From the NCBI GenBank assembly GCA_963814315.1, contig CAWFCG010000002.1:1-64000 (forward strand): a stretch of DNA of 64,000 nucleotides. Reading direction: 5' to 3'. The DNA is from JAFMJV01 sp963814315. Its GTDB lineage: Bacteria > Chloroflexota > Limnocylindria > Limnocylindrales > CSP1-4. The notes under the pieces are model-generated. The model did not search any database. It was given only the letters and a program-made list of their open reading frames with translations, and was not told the origin of the DNA. A program made the position numbers and the translations under genes. Below are positions 1-8,624 of the stretch, in pieces. How positions within the stretch are numbered: the first letter of the stretch is position 1; the number at the start of each line of letters is the position of its first letter.

Positions 1-1
1 C

Positions 2-616
2 ACTCCCGGCGAGCCGTCGGCGGTCGAGGCGGCCACGGTCTCGCTGCAGCAGGCCGTCGGTGCGGACGAGATCGAGACGCTCCGCCGCGTCCACGGTGCG
101 GTCGAGGCTGCGGTGGCGACGGCGCCGGGCACCTTCGCGATCGACGACCTGGCAAGCCGGGTCCTCCTGAACGGCGCCGGAAACTTCGACTGCGGCGGGC
201 CCAACGGCGACAACGGTCTCTCGGGCAAGAAGCTGGTGGTCGACGCCTACGGCCCGCGCGTGCCCATCGGCGGCGGGGCCATGTCAGGCAAGGACTTCTT
301 CAAGGTCGACCGCGCCGGGGCCATCGCGGCACGGCGTCTCGCCCTCGCCATCGTACGAGGATGTGGTGCGTCCGAGGCCACGATCGAGTTGATCTGGCGG
401 CCCGGCGACCGGGAGGCCTGCCTCGCGGCGGCGACCGGACCCGATGGTGAGGCCATCGACACAGCTCCGTGGCTCCCGGGCATCGACCTGACGCTGCTCG
501 GCAGCGGGACGTGCTGGCCGGGCCAGGTGGCCGGCCGATTGTCCGACTACACGGTCAACGGTCACTTCGGCGGTGCGCAGCCGTGGGAGGCAGCCGCGCC
601 CTATTCGGGGACTTGA
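2..616 (+). CDS. S-adenosylmethionine synthetase, C-terminal part (cut by window edge)
   Basis: The frame is already open at base 2, so the start lies upstream. The visible part has the MetK C-terminal signature: GGPNGDNGLSGKK, then GGGAMSGKDFFKVDR and AARRLA, and it ends near NGHFGGAQPWE, equivalent to the usual YGHFGR..PWE. The enzyme makes S-adenosylmethionine from methionine and ATP in the cytoplasm. The middle (RPGDREACLAAATGPDG) is unlike the common bacterial form, which usually reads IGVAEPVS there, so this is a divergent MetK, perhaps an accessory copy. It lies 34 bases before an HTH antitoxin-like gene and an IS remnant. Family call is firm; whether it is the housekeeping enzyme is unknown. 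Confidence 0.85.
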   Translation, partial: TPGEPSAVEAATVSLQQAVGADEIETLRRVHGAVEAAVATAPGTFAIDDLASRVLLNGAGNFDCGGPNGDNGLSGKKLVVDAYGPRVPIGGGAMSGKDFFKVDRAGAIAARRLALAIVRGCGASEATIELIWRPGDREACLAAATGPDGEAIDTAPWLPGIDLTLLGSGTCWPGQVAGRLSDYTVNGHFGGAQPWEAAAPYSGT

Positions 617-636
617 CCCACGGGATTGTCTAAACT

Positions 637-652
637 ATTGTCATCTGACAAT
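637..652. promoter_or_regulatory. Inverted repeat over the start codon of the HTH gene
   Basis: ATTGTC-ATCT-GACAAT is a perfect 6-bp inverted repeat that overlaps the ATG at 651. A further ATTGTC lies at 625-630 and a TAAACT hexamer at 631-636. This suits autoregulation by the HTH protein encoded next; binding is inferred. Confidence 0.4.
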
Positions 653-1337
653 GGTTGAAGCAAGGCTCTCCGACTGGATGTCCGTGACCGAAGCCGCGGC
701 TGCGCTCGGGTTGACACGCCAACGCGTCGGCAAGCTCGTGAGGGACGGTGCCCTGCAGTCTCGGCGTCTCGGCCACCAGACTCTCGTCCGCCGCGACGAC
801 GTTGATGCCCGTTCGCAGCATCGCCCCGCTGGCGGCCGGCGGTACACACCTCGGCGCGCCTGGGCGCTCATCCTGCTCGCGGACCAGATCGTGCCGCCCG
901 GCCTCGACGCGCCCACCGTCTCGCGGCTCCGATCGGTCGCGCGCCGGCAGGATCTCTGGGAGATCCGCGCGCGGCTGGCCTCGCGCGCCGAACGGCGGGA
1001 CCTTCGCGCGCATCGCTCGGACCTCGCGCGGCTGGCGGTCGAGGACGGCACCGTCCGCACGGGCCCGCGGTCCGCGCCCGACGTGGGGATCGGCCTCGTC
1101 GCTCCGGAGGCGCCGGTCGAGCTCTACGTCGATGCGGCGACCGCGCGAGGTCTTGAGCATCGGTACAGCCTCCGTCCCTCCGACGACCCCAACGTCGTGC
1201 TCAGGATCGTGCCGGACGAGGTTCGTGCCTGGCTCACGGAGCCGGTCGCACCCCGCTCGGCGGTCGCACTCGACCTCGCCGAGGACCACGACCCGCGGAG
1301 CCAGCAGGCTGCAAGGGAAGCCCTCTCGAAGAGATGA
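651..1337 (+). CDS. Excisionase-type helix-turn-helix protein, probable antitoxin
   Basis: From ATG 651 this gives 228 residues. The N-terminus is a MerR/excisionase-like HTH (MSVTEAAAALGLTRQRVGKLV, then SRRLGHQTLVRRDDVDA). A middle R/L-rich helical part and a C-terminal domain (SAPDVGIGLVAP to PNVVLRIVPDEVRAWL) resemble antitoxins that sit before a toxin gene. The stop overlaps the next start as ATGA at 1334, the usual toxin-antitoxin coupling. The partner survives only as about 100 bases before an IS256-type remnant. Start choice rests on the HTH position and the inverted repeat over the ATG. Antitoxin role is inferred from architecture and coupling. Confidence 0.6.
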   Translation: MVEARLSDWMSVTEAAAALGLTRQRVGKLVRDGALQSRRLGHQTLVRRDDVDARSQHRPAGGRRYTPRRAWALILLADQIVPPGLDAPTVSRLRSVARRQDLWEIRARLASRAERRDLRAHRSDLARLAVEDGTVRTGPRSAPDVGIGLVAPEAPVELYVDAATARGLEHRYSLRPSDDPNVVLRIVPDEVRAWLTEPVAPRSAVALDLAEDHDPRSQQAAREALSKR

Positions 1338-1433
1338 CGATCACGATCATGCCCACCCACGATGCGGAGGCCCGCATCTGGGCGACCGCCCTCCAGCCAG
1401 CGCTCGGGACCGGGACCGGGCTGACGCTAGGGA
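1334..1433 (+). pseudogene. 5' remnant of the gene coupled to the HTH antitoxin
   Basis: The ATG at 1334 overlaps the stop of the HTH gene (ATGA). The frame reads MTITIMPTHDAEARIWATA and remains plausible for about 33 codons. After about 1433 the DNA matches a transposase on the other strand, so the rest of this gene is gone. Presumably it was the toxin of the pair. Family cannot be told from so short a piece. Confidence 0.55.
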
Positions 1434-1922
1434 CTCCCCGCTCGTGCCCACGCCGATGGCCACGAGTGCCGCCATGTTCACGACCCGGCCACCATCACGG
1501 ACCTTGACGTACGTCGCGTCCAGCCAGAGGTAGGGGTAGGTCTCGCCGGCCAGGGAGCGACCGCGGAAGGCCTCCACTTCGACGTCGAGCGCGGCACAGA
1601 TGCGGCTGACCTGGCTCCTCGACAGTCCGCTGATGCCGAGGGTCTCGACGAGGTCCTCCACCCGGCGGGTGCTGACACCCAGGACGTAGGCCTCCTGGAC
1701 CACCGCCAGCAGGGCCCGCTCGGCCCGTCGCCGTGGCTCCAGCAGGCTGGGGAAGTAGCTGCCGTCGCGGACCCGGGGGATGGGCACCCCGGTGAGCTCG
1801 GTGACCTCGGCTTCCATCACCGCCTCCGCGAGCACCTGCACGCTCTGGCGCAGGAAGTCGGCATCACCATCGGTGCCGGCCTTGCGCATCGTCTCGAGCA
1901 GGCTCATCCTGTCCTCGGCCAT
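1434..1922 (-). pseudogene. IS256-family transposase remnant with internal deletion
   Basis: Starting MAEDRMSLLETMRKAG, it follows IS256/Mutator transposases: SYFPSLLEPRRRAERALLAVVQEAYV, GVSTRRVEDLV, SRSQVSRICAALD, and YLWLDATYVK with the first catalytic Asp. Between TELTGVP and IPRVRDGSYF the family normally has about 35 more residues (including an RNGYR-type motif), so an in-frame deletion is likely. After VAIGVGTSGE the protein turns into unrelated sequence, which is the antisense of the toxin remnant. The second Asp and the Glu of the DDE triad are lost, so it cannot be active. Confidence 0.85.
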
Positions 1923-2031
1923 CGTGGTCCTCCTTCGTCGTAGGGTCCTAAGTCCATCGACGTGAGGATGACGCGGTGGCCGTTCCCGTTCCCGGCCTCC
2001 CCGCTGCTACACCAACTCTAGGGACACGACC
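1434..2031 (-). mobile_element. Truncated IS256 (Mutator) family element
   Basis: The element keeps the first part of its transposase (1922 down to about 1434) and about 110 bases beyond the transposase start. The run around 2005-2031 (CTACACCAACTCTAGGGACA) resembles the terminal region of IS256 elements. The opposite end, the rest of the transposase and hence any target duplication are missing. The exact right end is a guess. Confidence 0.6.
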
Positions 2032-2249
2032 GGTGGGGCTTGGCTTTCGCGATGCTCTCTGGCCCGAGTCTACGGAATGCCCCAGTGGGCTCGGAGGTGA
2101 GTTCAAGCGCAACGCCATTCACGCGAGATGGAGGGAAAGTCGCTGCGGCGCACTCTGTTGCCACAGGACCCTTGGCAGTGGTCCCGGAAGAGATCGTTAG
2201 GTCCTGATCCGAGCAGCCGCCGCCCGCCACGACCCGTAAACTCGACTCG

Positions 2250-4172
2250 ATGCACCTCTACAGCGGCGACACCGACCAGTTTGTCCGAGACGCGGTCATG
2301 AGTCGCCTCGCGGCGCGGCTTTCGGACCGCTTCTTCGAGGAGTTCCGCTACAAGCCTGCCCCATCGGAGGTCGCCTCTTGGCAGAACTCGCTTCGCGCCA
2401 TGGCCGATGTCCTGCAGCTGGCGGATTTGCGTGACCAGGGCATTGTCGTAGAACTCCAGTTGCCGCTGACGTCGAAGCGACTTGACTGCATGATCACAGG
2501 CTCGGACCGCGATCGTGGCGACGGTGCCGTGATCGTCGAGCTCAAGCAGTGGTCAGAGACTGGTGTATCGAATATCACCGATTGCGTGACAACCATGCTC
2601 GGAGGTCGGGAGAGGGACGCTCTCCATCCGTCGAAGCAGGCCGAGGGCTACCACCGGTATCTGCTCGATACACACCCGGCTTTCTCCGACGGCCGCATCG
2701 GCCTCGATTCGTGTGCCTACCTACATAACCATTCGGACGAGCGGCACTCCCCGCTATTCGCCGATGCATTCCGATTCCTACTTGAGCGTCATCCATCGTT
2801 CACCGGGGGAATGGCAGACGCATTGGCGTCCTTTCTGGATGCTCGCGTCAGTGGGCCCGACGAGGGCTCCATCGTCGATCGCATCACGGATACGACGTTC
2901 AGGCCCAGCAAGAGACTGCTGGACCATGTCTCGCGCGTCATCCGGAACGAACCAGCCTTTGTGCTGCTGGATGAACAGCAGGTCGCCTTCAACGCGATCG
3001 TCGACGAAGTGCGAGCCGCGGGGAGCGGATCGCGTCCAGTCGTGTTCCTCGTACAAGGTGGGCCAGGGACGGGGAAATCCGTCATCGCGGTGAACCTCGT
3101 AGCCGAGATGACTCGGCGGGGCGTCGTGGCCGTGCATGCGACTGGTTCGAAGGCATTCACGGAGAACCTGAGGAAGCAAGTCGGCGGGAGGGCTTCCGCG
3201 CTCTTCAGCTACTTCAAGGAGCTGCGAAAGCTTGACCAGCCTGTTGACGTCGTCATCCTCGACGAGGCTCACCGGATCCGTCAGGTCAGCACGGATCGCT
3301 TCACCCCGGCGCACGCTCGCACAGGAAAGCCGCAGATCGACGAGATCCTCGATGCTGGGCGTGTGACCGTCTTTCTTATCGATGATCGTCAGGTGGTCCG
3401 TCCCGGGGAGGTGGGCAGTACTGCCTTGATTCGAGAGACGGCTGGTCAGCGCGGGGTCGAGGTCAGGGAGTTCGAGTTGGAGGCGCAGTTTCGTGCCAAC
3501 GGTTCCGACGCCTTCATCCAATGGGTCGACAACACGCTTGATGTGGCACGTACCCCTCAAGTGCTGTGGCAGGCCGACGATCCGTTCGTGTTCGGCATCG
3601 TGCCCACCGTGGAAGAGTTGGAGTTCATCATCCGCCAAGCGGACGTCAGCGGTTCCACGGCTCGCCTGACAGCAGGGTTCTGTTGGCCTTGGTCGCCGCC
3701 AGATGAAGCAGGGGCCCTTCCACCGGACGTCGTCATTGGAGGCTGGAAGCGCCCGTGGAACGCCAAGCCCGATGTAGGGCGGTTGGCAAAGGGCATCCCA
3801 AAGTCGCACTACTGGGCAAGTGATCCCGGCGGGGTCAATCAGGTTGGGTGTGTCTACACCGCCCAGGGCTTTGAGTTCGATGTCGTTGGCGTCATCTTTG
3901 GTTCCGACCTTGTCTATCGCCCGGGGAGGGGATGGATCGGGCAGCCGGAGGAGTCGCAAGACAAGACGGTTCGTCGTGGGGTGACCACCGAGGAGTTCAC
4001 CCAGTACGTCAAGAACACCTATCGCGTGCTCATGACAAGGGGTCTGCGGGCCTGCTACGTGACGTTCCTCGACGGGCCGACACGCGACTTCGTCTGGAGT
4101 CGCATCGAGCAGTCCACCCCGACACTCCGTCAGGTCGCCGAGCCAACGGCGGACTACAGAACGAAGTCGTAG
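2250..4172 (+). CDS. DUF2075-type nuclease-helicase, probable defence ATPase
   Basis: 640 residues. The first ~100 residues carry a PD-(D/E)xK-like trace, RLDCMITG followed by AVIVELKQW. A superfamily 1-like ATPase follows: Walker A GGPGTGKS near residue 270, Walker B VVILDEAHR near 333, later VGCVYTAQGFEFDVVGV and YRVLMTRGLRACYV, which fit motifs V and VI. This matches DUF2075 (schlafen group 3-like) proteins, often found in defence islands. The promoter hexamer TAAACT at 2237-2242 sits seven bases before the ATG, with no ribosome site, so the mRNA is probably leaderless. It converges on an HNH endonuclease 33 bases away. Function in defence is inference. Confidence 0.75.
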   Translation: MHLYSGDTDQFVRDAVMSRLAARLSDRFFEEFRYKPAPSEVASWQNSLRAMADVLQLADLRDQGIVVELQLPLTSKRLDCMITGSDRDRGDGAVIVELKQWSETGVSNITDCVTTMLGGRERDALHPSKQAEGYHRYLLDTHPAFSDGRIGLDSCAYLHNHSDERHSPLFADAFRFLLERHPSFTGGMADALASFLDARVSGPDEGSIVDRITDTTFRPSKRLLDHVSRVIRNEPAFVLLDEQQVAFNAIVDEVRAAGSGSRPVVFLVQGGPGTGKSVIAVNLVAEMTRRGVVAVHATGSKAFTENLRKQVGGRASALFSYFKELRKLDQPVDVVILDEAHRIRQVSTDRFTPAHARTGKPQIDEILDAGRVTVFLIDDRQVVRPGEVGSTALIRETAGQRGVEVREFELEAQFRANGSDAFIQWVDNTLDVARTPQVLWQADDPFVFGIVPTVEELEFIIRQADVSGSTARLTAGFCWPWSPPDEAGALPPDVVIGGWKRPWNAKPDVGRLAKGIPKSHYWASDPGGVNQVGCVYTAQGFEFDVVGVIFGSDLVYRPGRGWIGQPEESQDKTVRRGVTTEEFTQYVKNTYRVLMTRGLRACYVTFLDGPTRDFVWSRIEQSTPTLRQVAEPTADYRTKS

Positions 4173-4205
4173 CCACGACCTGAGCTGGCTTCGTCTGGCG
4201 CTTCA

Positions 4206-5129
4206 TCAGCCCCGGAACACCGTATCGCTGTGCCATTCGAGGAACTCGTTCGATGGCGCAGGATATGGTGCGACAGGCTGGCGAACCTCATGCCCGTCGA
4301 GCGCGTAGTAGTCACGGCCGTTCTCGTACTCCGCGCGGATGCTCTGACTGACCCGCAGCTCAAGCTTGGGAGTGACTGTCACGTAGCCGCGGTCGAACAA
4401 CGTGTGCAGGTCTGATCGAAGGAGTAAGCCGTTCTCGGTCGCGTGAGGCCCGGATTGGCTGTACGGCTTGATGTGCGCAGCTTCCAAGACCGGCAACGTC
4501 CGTTCGCCAGTCACTGCGCAGCGCCGTCCATACGCGTCCATTACCCGAGCCCGGAAGATACCTTGGCCGAGTCGCGGCGCCACCAGCACCGGCGTGCCGT
4601 AGCGGACCTCATCGGCTGGAGCGTCGAGGACAGCCGTGCTAGCGGTCAGCCGCAGGCGAGCGGCCTCGTACCGCTGCCACAGGTCGTCTCCGATCTGGTC
4701 TGCCGTGTCGTAGGTGCGCCCGACCTGGATCGGATCCTTCCAGTCGGCCGGGGGCTTGATCCAATCCTCAGGTGGTAGGAACAGCGGTTGGGCGAGCGCG
4801 ACACATCCGATCTGGTGCGTGTGCACATCGAAGCCAGATCGGTATCGGCCGATACGCCTCGCCATCTCCTCGAACGTGGCGGCGCCATTCATCGTCCCGA
4901 ACACGTCCCACGCGAGCCTCGCCGGCAGGACGGTGAAGTGGGCCCAGTGGCCTCCGCCGACCACCCAGCCCCCATGGCGTTTGTGGAGCTTGAAGAGGAA
5001 TGGCTGACCATCGTGCAGGGCGGCAGGCTTGCGCGCACTCGGTTGCCAGAAGTTGACCTCCTCGACATCCTTCTGGGCGGCCAGGTATTCGTACCAGTCG
5101 CGGTCGGTCAGCCCTACCCAGAACCTCAC
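4206..5129 (-). CDS. HNH endonuclease with PUA/EVE-like N-terminal domain
   Basis: About 307 residues. The C-terminal domain is a clear HNH nuclease: CAVTGERTLPVLEAAHIKPYS, then ATENGLLLRSDLHTLFDRGYVTV, giving the His-Asn-His set. The first ~130 residues (VRFWVGLTDRDWYEYL, HGGWVVGGGHWAHF) look like a PUA/EVE-type fold of the kind that reads modified bases in type IV restriction enzymes; that part is inference from pattern. GTG 5129 is preferred over TTG 5132 because TAGACT (5136-5141) lies exactly six bases before it, as in other leaderless genes here. It faces the DUF2075 helicase gene and may act with it or alone against foreign DNA. Confidence 0.75.
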   Translation of the reverse strand: MRFWVGLTDRDWYEYLAAQKDVEEVNFWQPSARKPAALHDGQPFLFKLHKRHGGWVVGGGHWAHFTVLPARLAWDVFGTMNGAATFEEMARRIGRYRSGFDVHTHQIGCVALAQPLFLPPEDWIKPPADWKDPIQVGRTYDTADQIGDDLWQRYEAARLRLTASTAVLDAPADEVRYGTPVLVAPRLGQGIFRARVMDAYGRRCAVTGERTLPVLEAAHIKPYSQSGPHATENGLLLRSDLHTLFDRGYVTVTPKLELRVSQSIRAEYENGRDYYALDGHEVRQPVAPYPAPSNEFLEWHSDTVFRG

Positions 5130-5207
5130 CAAGTCAGTCTACGCTCGCATACCTCGAAGTGGATGCGTCGATGCCGGATCAGGTCCGTCCGCACCACGAC
5201 CCGTTGA

Positions 5208-5441
5208 TACCAAACAGACGCGATCATCGAAACCGCGGACCACCGCTGGGCCGCATTCGAGGTCAAGCTCGGTCATGGTGCTGTCGATGCCGCGGCTGCG
5301 AGCCTGCTGCGTCTCCGGGATCGCATCGACACCGAGAAGATAGGGGAGCCTCTCGCCCTCGTGGTCGTGACCGCCACCGGCTATGCCTATCGTCGCCACG
5401 ATGGGGTCCAGGTCGTGCCGATCGGGACATTGATGCCGTAG
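5208..5441 (+). pseudogene. C-terminal fragment of a DUF4143 (AAA) ATPase
   Basis: The open frame ends at the TAG 5439-5441 and reads TDAIIETADHRWAAFEVKLG, then AAASLLRLRDRIDTEKIGEP, LALVVVTATGYAYRRHDGVQ and VVPIGTLMP. This is the typical end of AAA-type ATPases with a DUF4143 C-terminal nuclease-like domain. A TGA at 5205 closes the frame upstream and nothing of the ATPase core is present. It is a leftover from an earlier gene, probably lost when the neighbouring nuclease genes arrived. The antisense reading (5139-5399) has no support. Confidence 0.75.
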
Positions 5442-5469
5442 GCTCGCCGGCTCTGGCGACCTAACCCCG

Positions 5470-7267
5470 CTACTTGACGCTGCCCGCCGTGATGCCGTCG
5501 ACGATGTGGCGGTTGAAGACGATGTAGATGATGACCATGGGGATGGTCACGATGGTCAGCGCTGAGAAGAGCATCGAGTAGTCGGTCTGGTAGCGGCTGG
5601 AGAACGCCAGCAGCCCCGTGGGGATGGTCTTGAGATCGTCGTCCTGGATGTAGAGCAGGGCCAGCAGGAACTCGTTCCAGGCCGCCAGCGCGGAGAAGAT
5701 GGCCACCGTCGCCAAGCCCGGGTCGCAGCAGCGGCAGCGCCAGCTGGCGGAAGACCCGCATGTCACCGGCGCCGTCGATGCGGGCCGCCTCGAAGAGCTC
5801 GCCCGGCAGCCCGTCCATGAACACCTTGAGCAGGTACGTGGCCAGCGGCAGGCCCATCGCGGTGTAGGGGATGATCAGCGCCCAGCGCGTGTCGGTGATG
5901 GCCAGCTCGGTGAACAGGTTGGACTGCGCGATGAAGTACGACTGCAACGGCAGCAGCAGGCCCAACGCAAACAAACCCATGGCCAGCCCGCGACCGGGGA
6001 AGCGATAGCGGCTGAAGGCATAGGCGGCGAGCGAACCGAAGAGCAGGATCAGGGTGACCGACGCGCCGGTGACGATGGCGCTGTTGAGCGCGTACTTGCC
6101 GATGTGGCCGACTTCCCAGGCATCGACCCAGCGCGACAGGTCGAACGACTCGGGCAGCGCGAAGGGCGTGGCGAAGATGGCGCGGTTGGTCTTGAAGCTG
6201 GACAGCGCCATCCACACCAGCGGGAAGAAGAACAGCAGTGCCAGCAGGACCATGGCGGCACCGGTCAGCCAGTGTGCCAGCCGTGGACCCCAGCCCTGCT
6301 CCGTGCGCGGCCGGGCGCTGCCACTCGGCCGAGCGCCGCGGACCGGCCGAGCGCTGCTGCTCACCGCTCCACGCCCATGCCGCGAGGTCCCGCCGCTGGC
6401 CCGACTCCTGTCCCGACTCTGTACGCGCATGTAGACCAGGCCCACGCCCACCACCACCGCCGTGAGCAGCACCGCCATGGCCGAGCCGTAGCCCACGTCG
6501 GCGTTGCGGAAGACGGTCTTGACCAGCAGCGTGGTGGGGATCTCCGTGGCGCCGTACGGCCCGCCGTTGGTGAGCACGAAGAAGAGGTCGAAGCCCTGGA
6601 ACCCGCCGGTCACGCAGAGCAGGATGGCGACCCCGGTGGCGCCGCGGATCATGGGCACCTTGACCCGCCGGAAGAGGGCCCATTCACCGGCACCGTCGAG
6701 GCGGGCCGCCTCCAGGATCTCCTCGTCGATCTGCCGGAAGGCAGCGTAGAAGATGACCATGTAGAAGCCGGCGAAGACCCAGCCTGACACGACGCTGATG
6801 GCCAGCAGCGCGGTCTGCGGGTCGCCCAGCCAGATGCGCTGGAAGTCCTCCAGCCCAAGGGCCTCGAGCGCGCCGTTGACGAGGCCGAAGTCGGGGTTGT
6901 AGATGAACGACCACAGCACCGCGATGACCACCATGGGCAGCATCACGGGCACGAAGATGGCGACGCGGAACCACATGCCGGCACCGCGCATGGTGATGAG
7001 CCCGGCGAGGGCCAGGCCGACACCGACCTCCAGCACGATGGTGGCGGCGATGTAGATGACGACGTGGACGAACGAGTCGCGGAACAGGTTGTCGCCGAGC
7101 GCGCGGCTGTAGTTGTCCAGGCCGACGAAGGTCATCGGCCCAAAGCCGCTCCACTCGGTGAAGCTGTAGCCGATGGTCAGCACCATCGGCAGCAGGACCG
7201 CGGCCGCGAAGACCGCCAGCCCGGGGGCGATGAAGAGCCAGGGGGTGAGGCGGTTCGTCGGCTTCAA
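5470..7267 (-). CDS. Sugar ABC transporter permease, fused MalF-MalG (one frameshift)
   Basis: Two CUT1-family permeases are joined in one frame. Residues 1-285 match MalF (APGLAVFAAAVLLPMVLTIGYS; EAARLDGAGEWALFRRVKVP is the EAA loop). A ~45-residue Arg/Ser/Gly-rich linker follows, then MalG (FFFPLVWMALSSFKTNRAIF; EAARIDGAGDMRVFRQLALP). The frame breaks at 5717-5722, where one extra C on the coding strand in CCCGGG shifts it. Removing it restores RPGLATVAIFSALAAWNEFL and the normal end HIVDGITAGSVK, 598 residues in all. It starts with TTG 7267 after the binding-protein gene. It imports a sugar, probably N-acetylglucosamine or a chito-oligomer given the GH84 neighbour. No ATPase gene is nearby. 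Confidence 0.8.
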
Positions 7268-7340
7268 CGGTCCACCCTACTGATCACAGTCGGGATGATG
7301 GGGCGCCCAGCGCGAGCGCCCCATCTGAGAGATGCCGAGG

Positions 7341-8607
7341 TTACTGGCTGACCCGTGCGTCGAGCTCCGAGAGCGCGGTGGCCGGATCCTGCTGGCCACC
7401 GAGCACGGCCGCTTCTGCGGCGTACAGCTCGAGCGCCGTGGGCACGTCGTAACCGGTGTCAGGCGGCAGCACCACGGCAGAGGCACTGCTCAGCAGCTGG
7501 TTCAGTCGCGCCGAGCGGCTGTCCACGTCGCCGGCAGTCGCAGCCGGTGCCATCGGCGAGAGCTCCGCATCGTCGATGAAGGCCTGCGCGTTCTCCGGGC
7601 TGTTGAGCAGCGCCAGGAACTCGGTGGCCAGGTCGATGTTCTCGCTATTGGCGTTGACCATGAAGCCGGTCTCCACGCCGATGACGCTGTTCTGGTCACC
7701 GGCCGAACCGTCGGGCATGGCCGGCAGGTTGACGAAGTCGAAGTCGAGGTCAGGCGCCTCATCGATGGCCCAGCTGACCAGCCAGGAGCCGATGGGGTGC
7801 ATGGCCGCCTGGCCCTGGAAGAAGAGCTGGGCGCCGGCGTTGTCATCGACGGCATTGGCGCTGGCGTTGACGCACTTGTGGTCGGCCAGCTCCTTGATGT
7901 AGCCGAAGGCCTGCTCCCATTCGGGCGTGGCAGAACGGGCCCTTGGCCGAGAGGGTGGCGTCGTACATGTCCTCGCCCACCACGCGCGCGGCGATGTGGC
8001 TGAGCCAGTTGCCCGCGGCCCACAGGTCCTTGTTACCGGTGGCGATGGGGATGACCCCGGCCTCATTCAGCACATCGCACGCCGCCAGCAGCTCTTCCCA
8101 GGTGGCGGGCGGGGTGATGCCGTACTCCGCGAGCAGCGGCACGTTGTACCAGAGCACGTTGGTCACGTCGGCGGTGTACGGCACCAGCACGACCTTGCCG
8201 TCGATCGTCGCCGCGCCAAAGGCGCTCTCATCGAAGATGCCTGCCAGCGGGCCGGACTCGACCGCCGCGGTCAGGTCGGCCGCGTAGCCGTCGGCATCGC
8301 GCTGGGCCATGCGGGCGCCGGTCCACTCGAAGTAGATGTCAGGCGCGTTGCGGCTCGAGAGCAGGCTGGGCAGGCCGATGGTCTCGTACAGGTCGTCGTC
8401 CTGGTAGTTCATCTCCACCTTGACGCCGGGGTTGAGCTCCTCGAACTGCGCCGCGGCGCTGTCAAAGACGCGGATGGCGGCCTCGCCGGGCGAGCCCATG
8501 GCCATGCGCAAGGTGGTGTCCTGGGCGAACGCGCCGCCGGTACTGCCGACCACGCTCAAGGCGAACGCAGCCGAGACCGCGACGAGCGCGCGCTGTCGGT
8601 TCCTCAT
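7341..8607 (-). CDS. Sugar ABC transporter substrate-binding protein (one frameshift)
   Basis: Extracellular solute-binding protein of the CUT1 group. A signal peptide (MRNRQRALVAVSAAFALSVV...GGAFAQ) precedes the fold: LNPGVKVEMNYQ, NAPDIYFEWTGARMA, YTADVTNVLWYNVPLLAEYG, PPATWEELLAACD. The frame breaks at 7937-7942 in GGGCCC (one extra base). Dropping one C gives SAKGRSATPEWEQAFGYIKE and then FQGQAAMHPIGSWLVSWAID to the stop, 421 residues. A strong ribosome site AGGAGGAGA lies before the ATG. It delivers substrate to the fused permease encoded just downstream. Confidence 0.85.
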
Positions 8608-8624
8608 GAAGTGTCTCCTCCTAC

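Noticed and set aside
5699..6787. Long plus-strand open frame opposite the permease gene (362 codons)
   Set aside because: It is antisense to a clear MalF-MalG protein; composition is His/Gln/Arg/Gly-rich shadow sequence with no domain.
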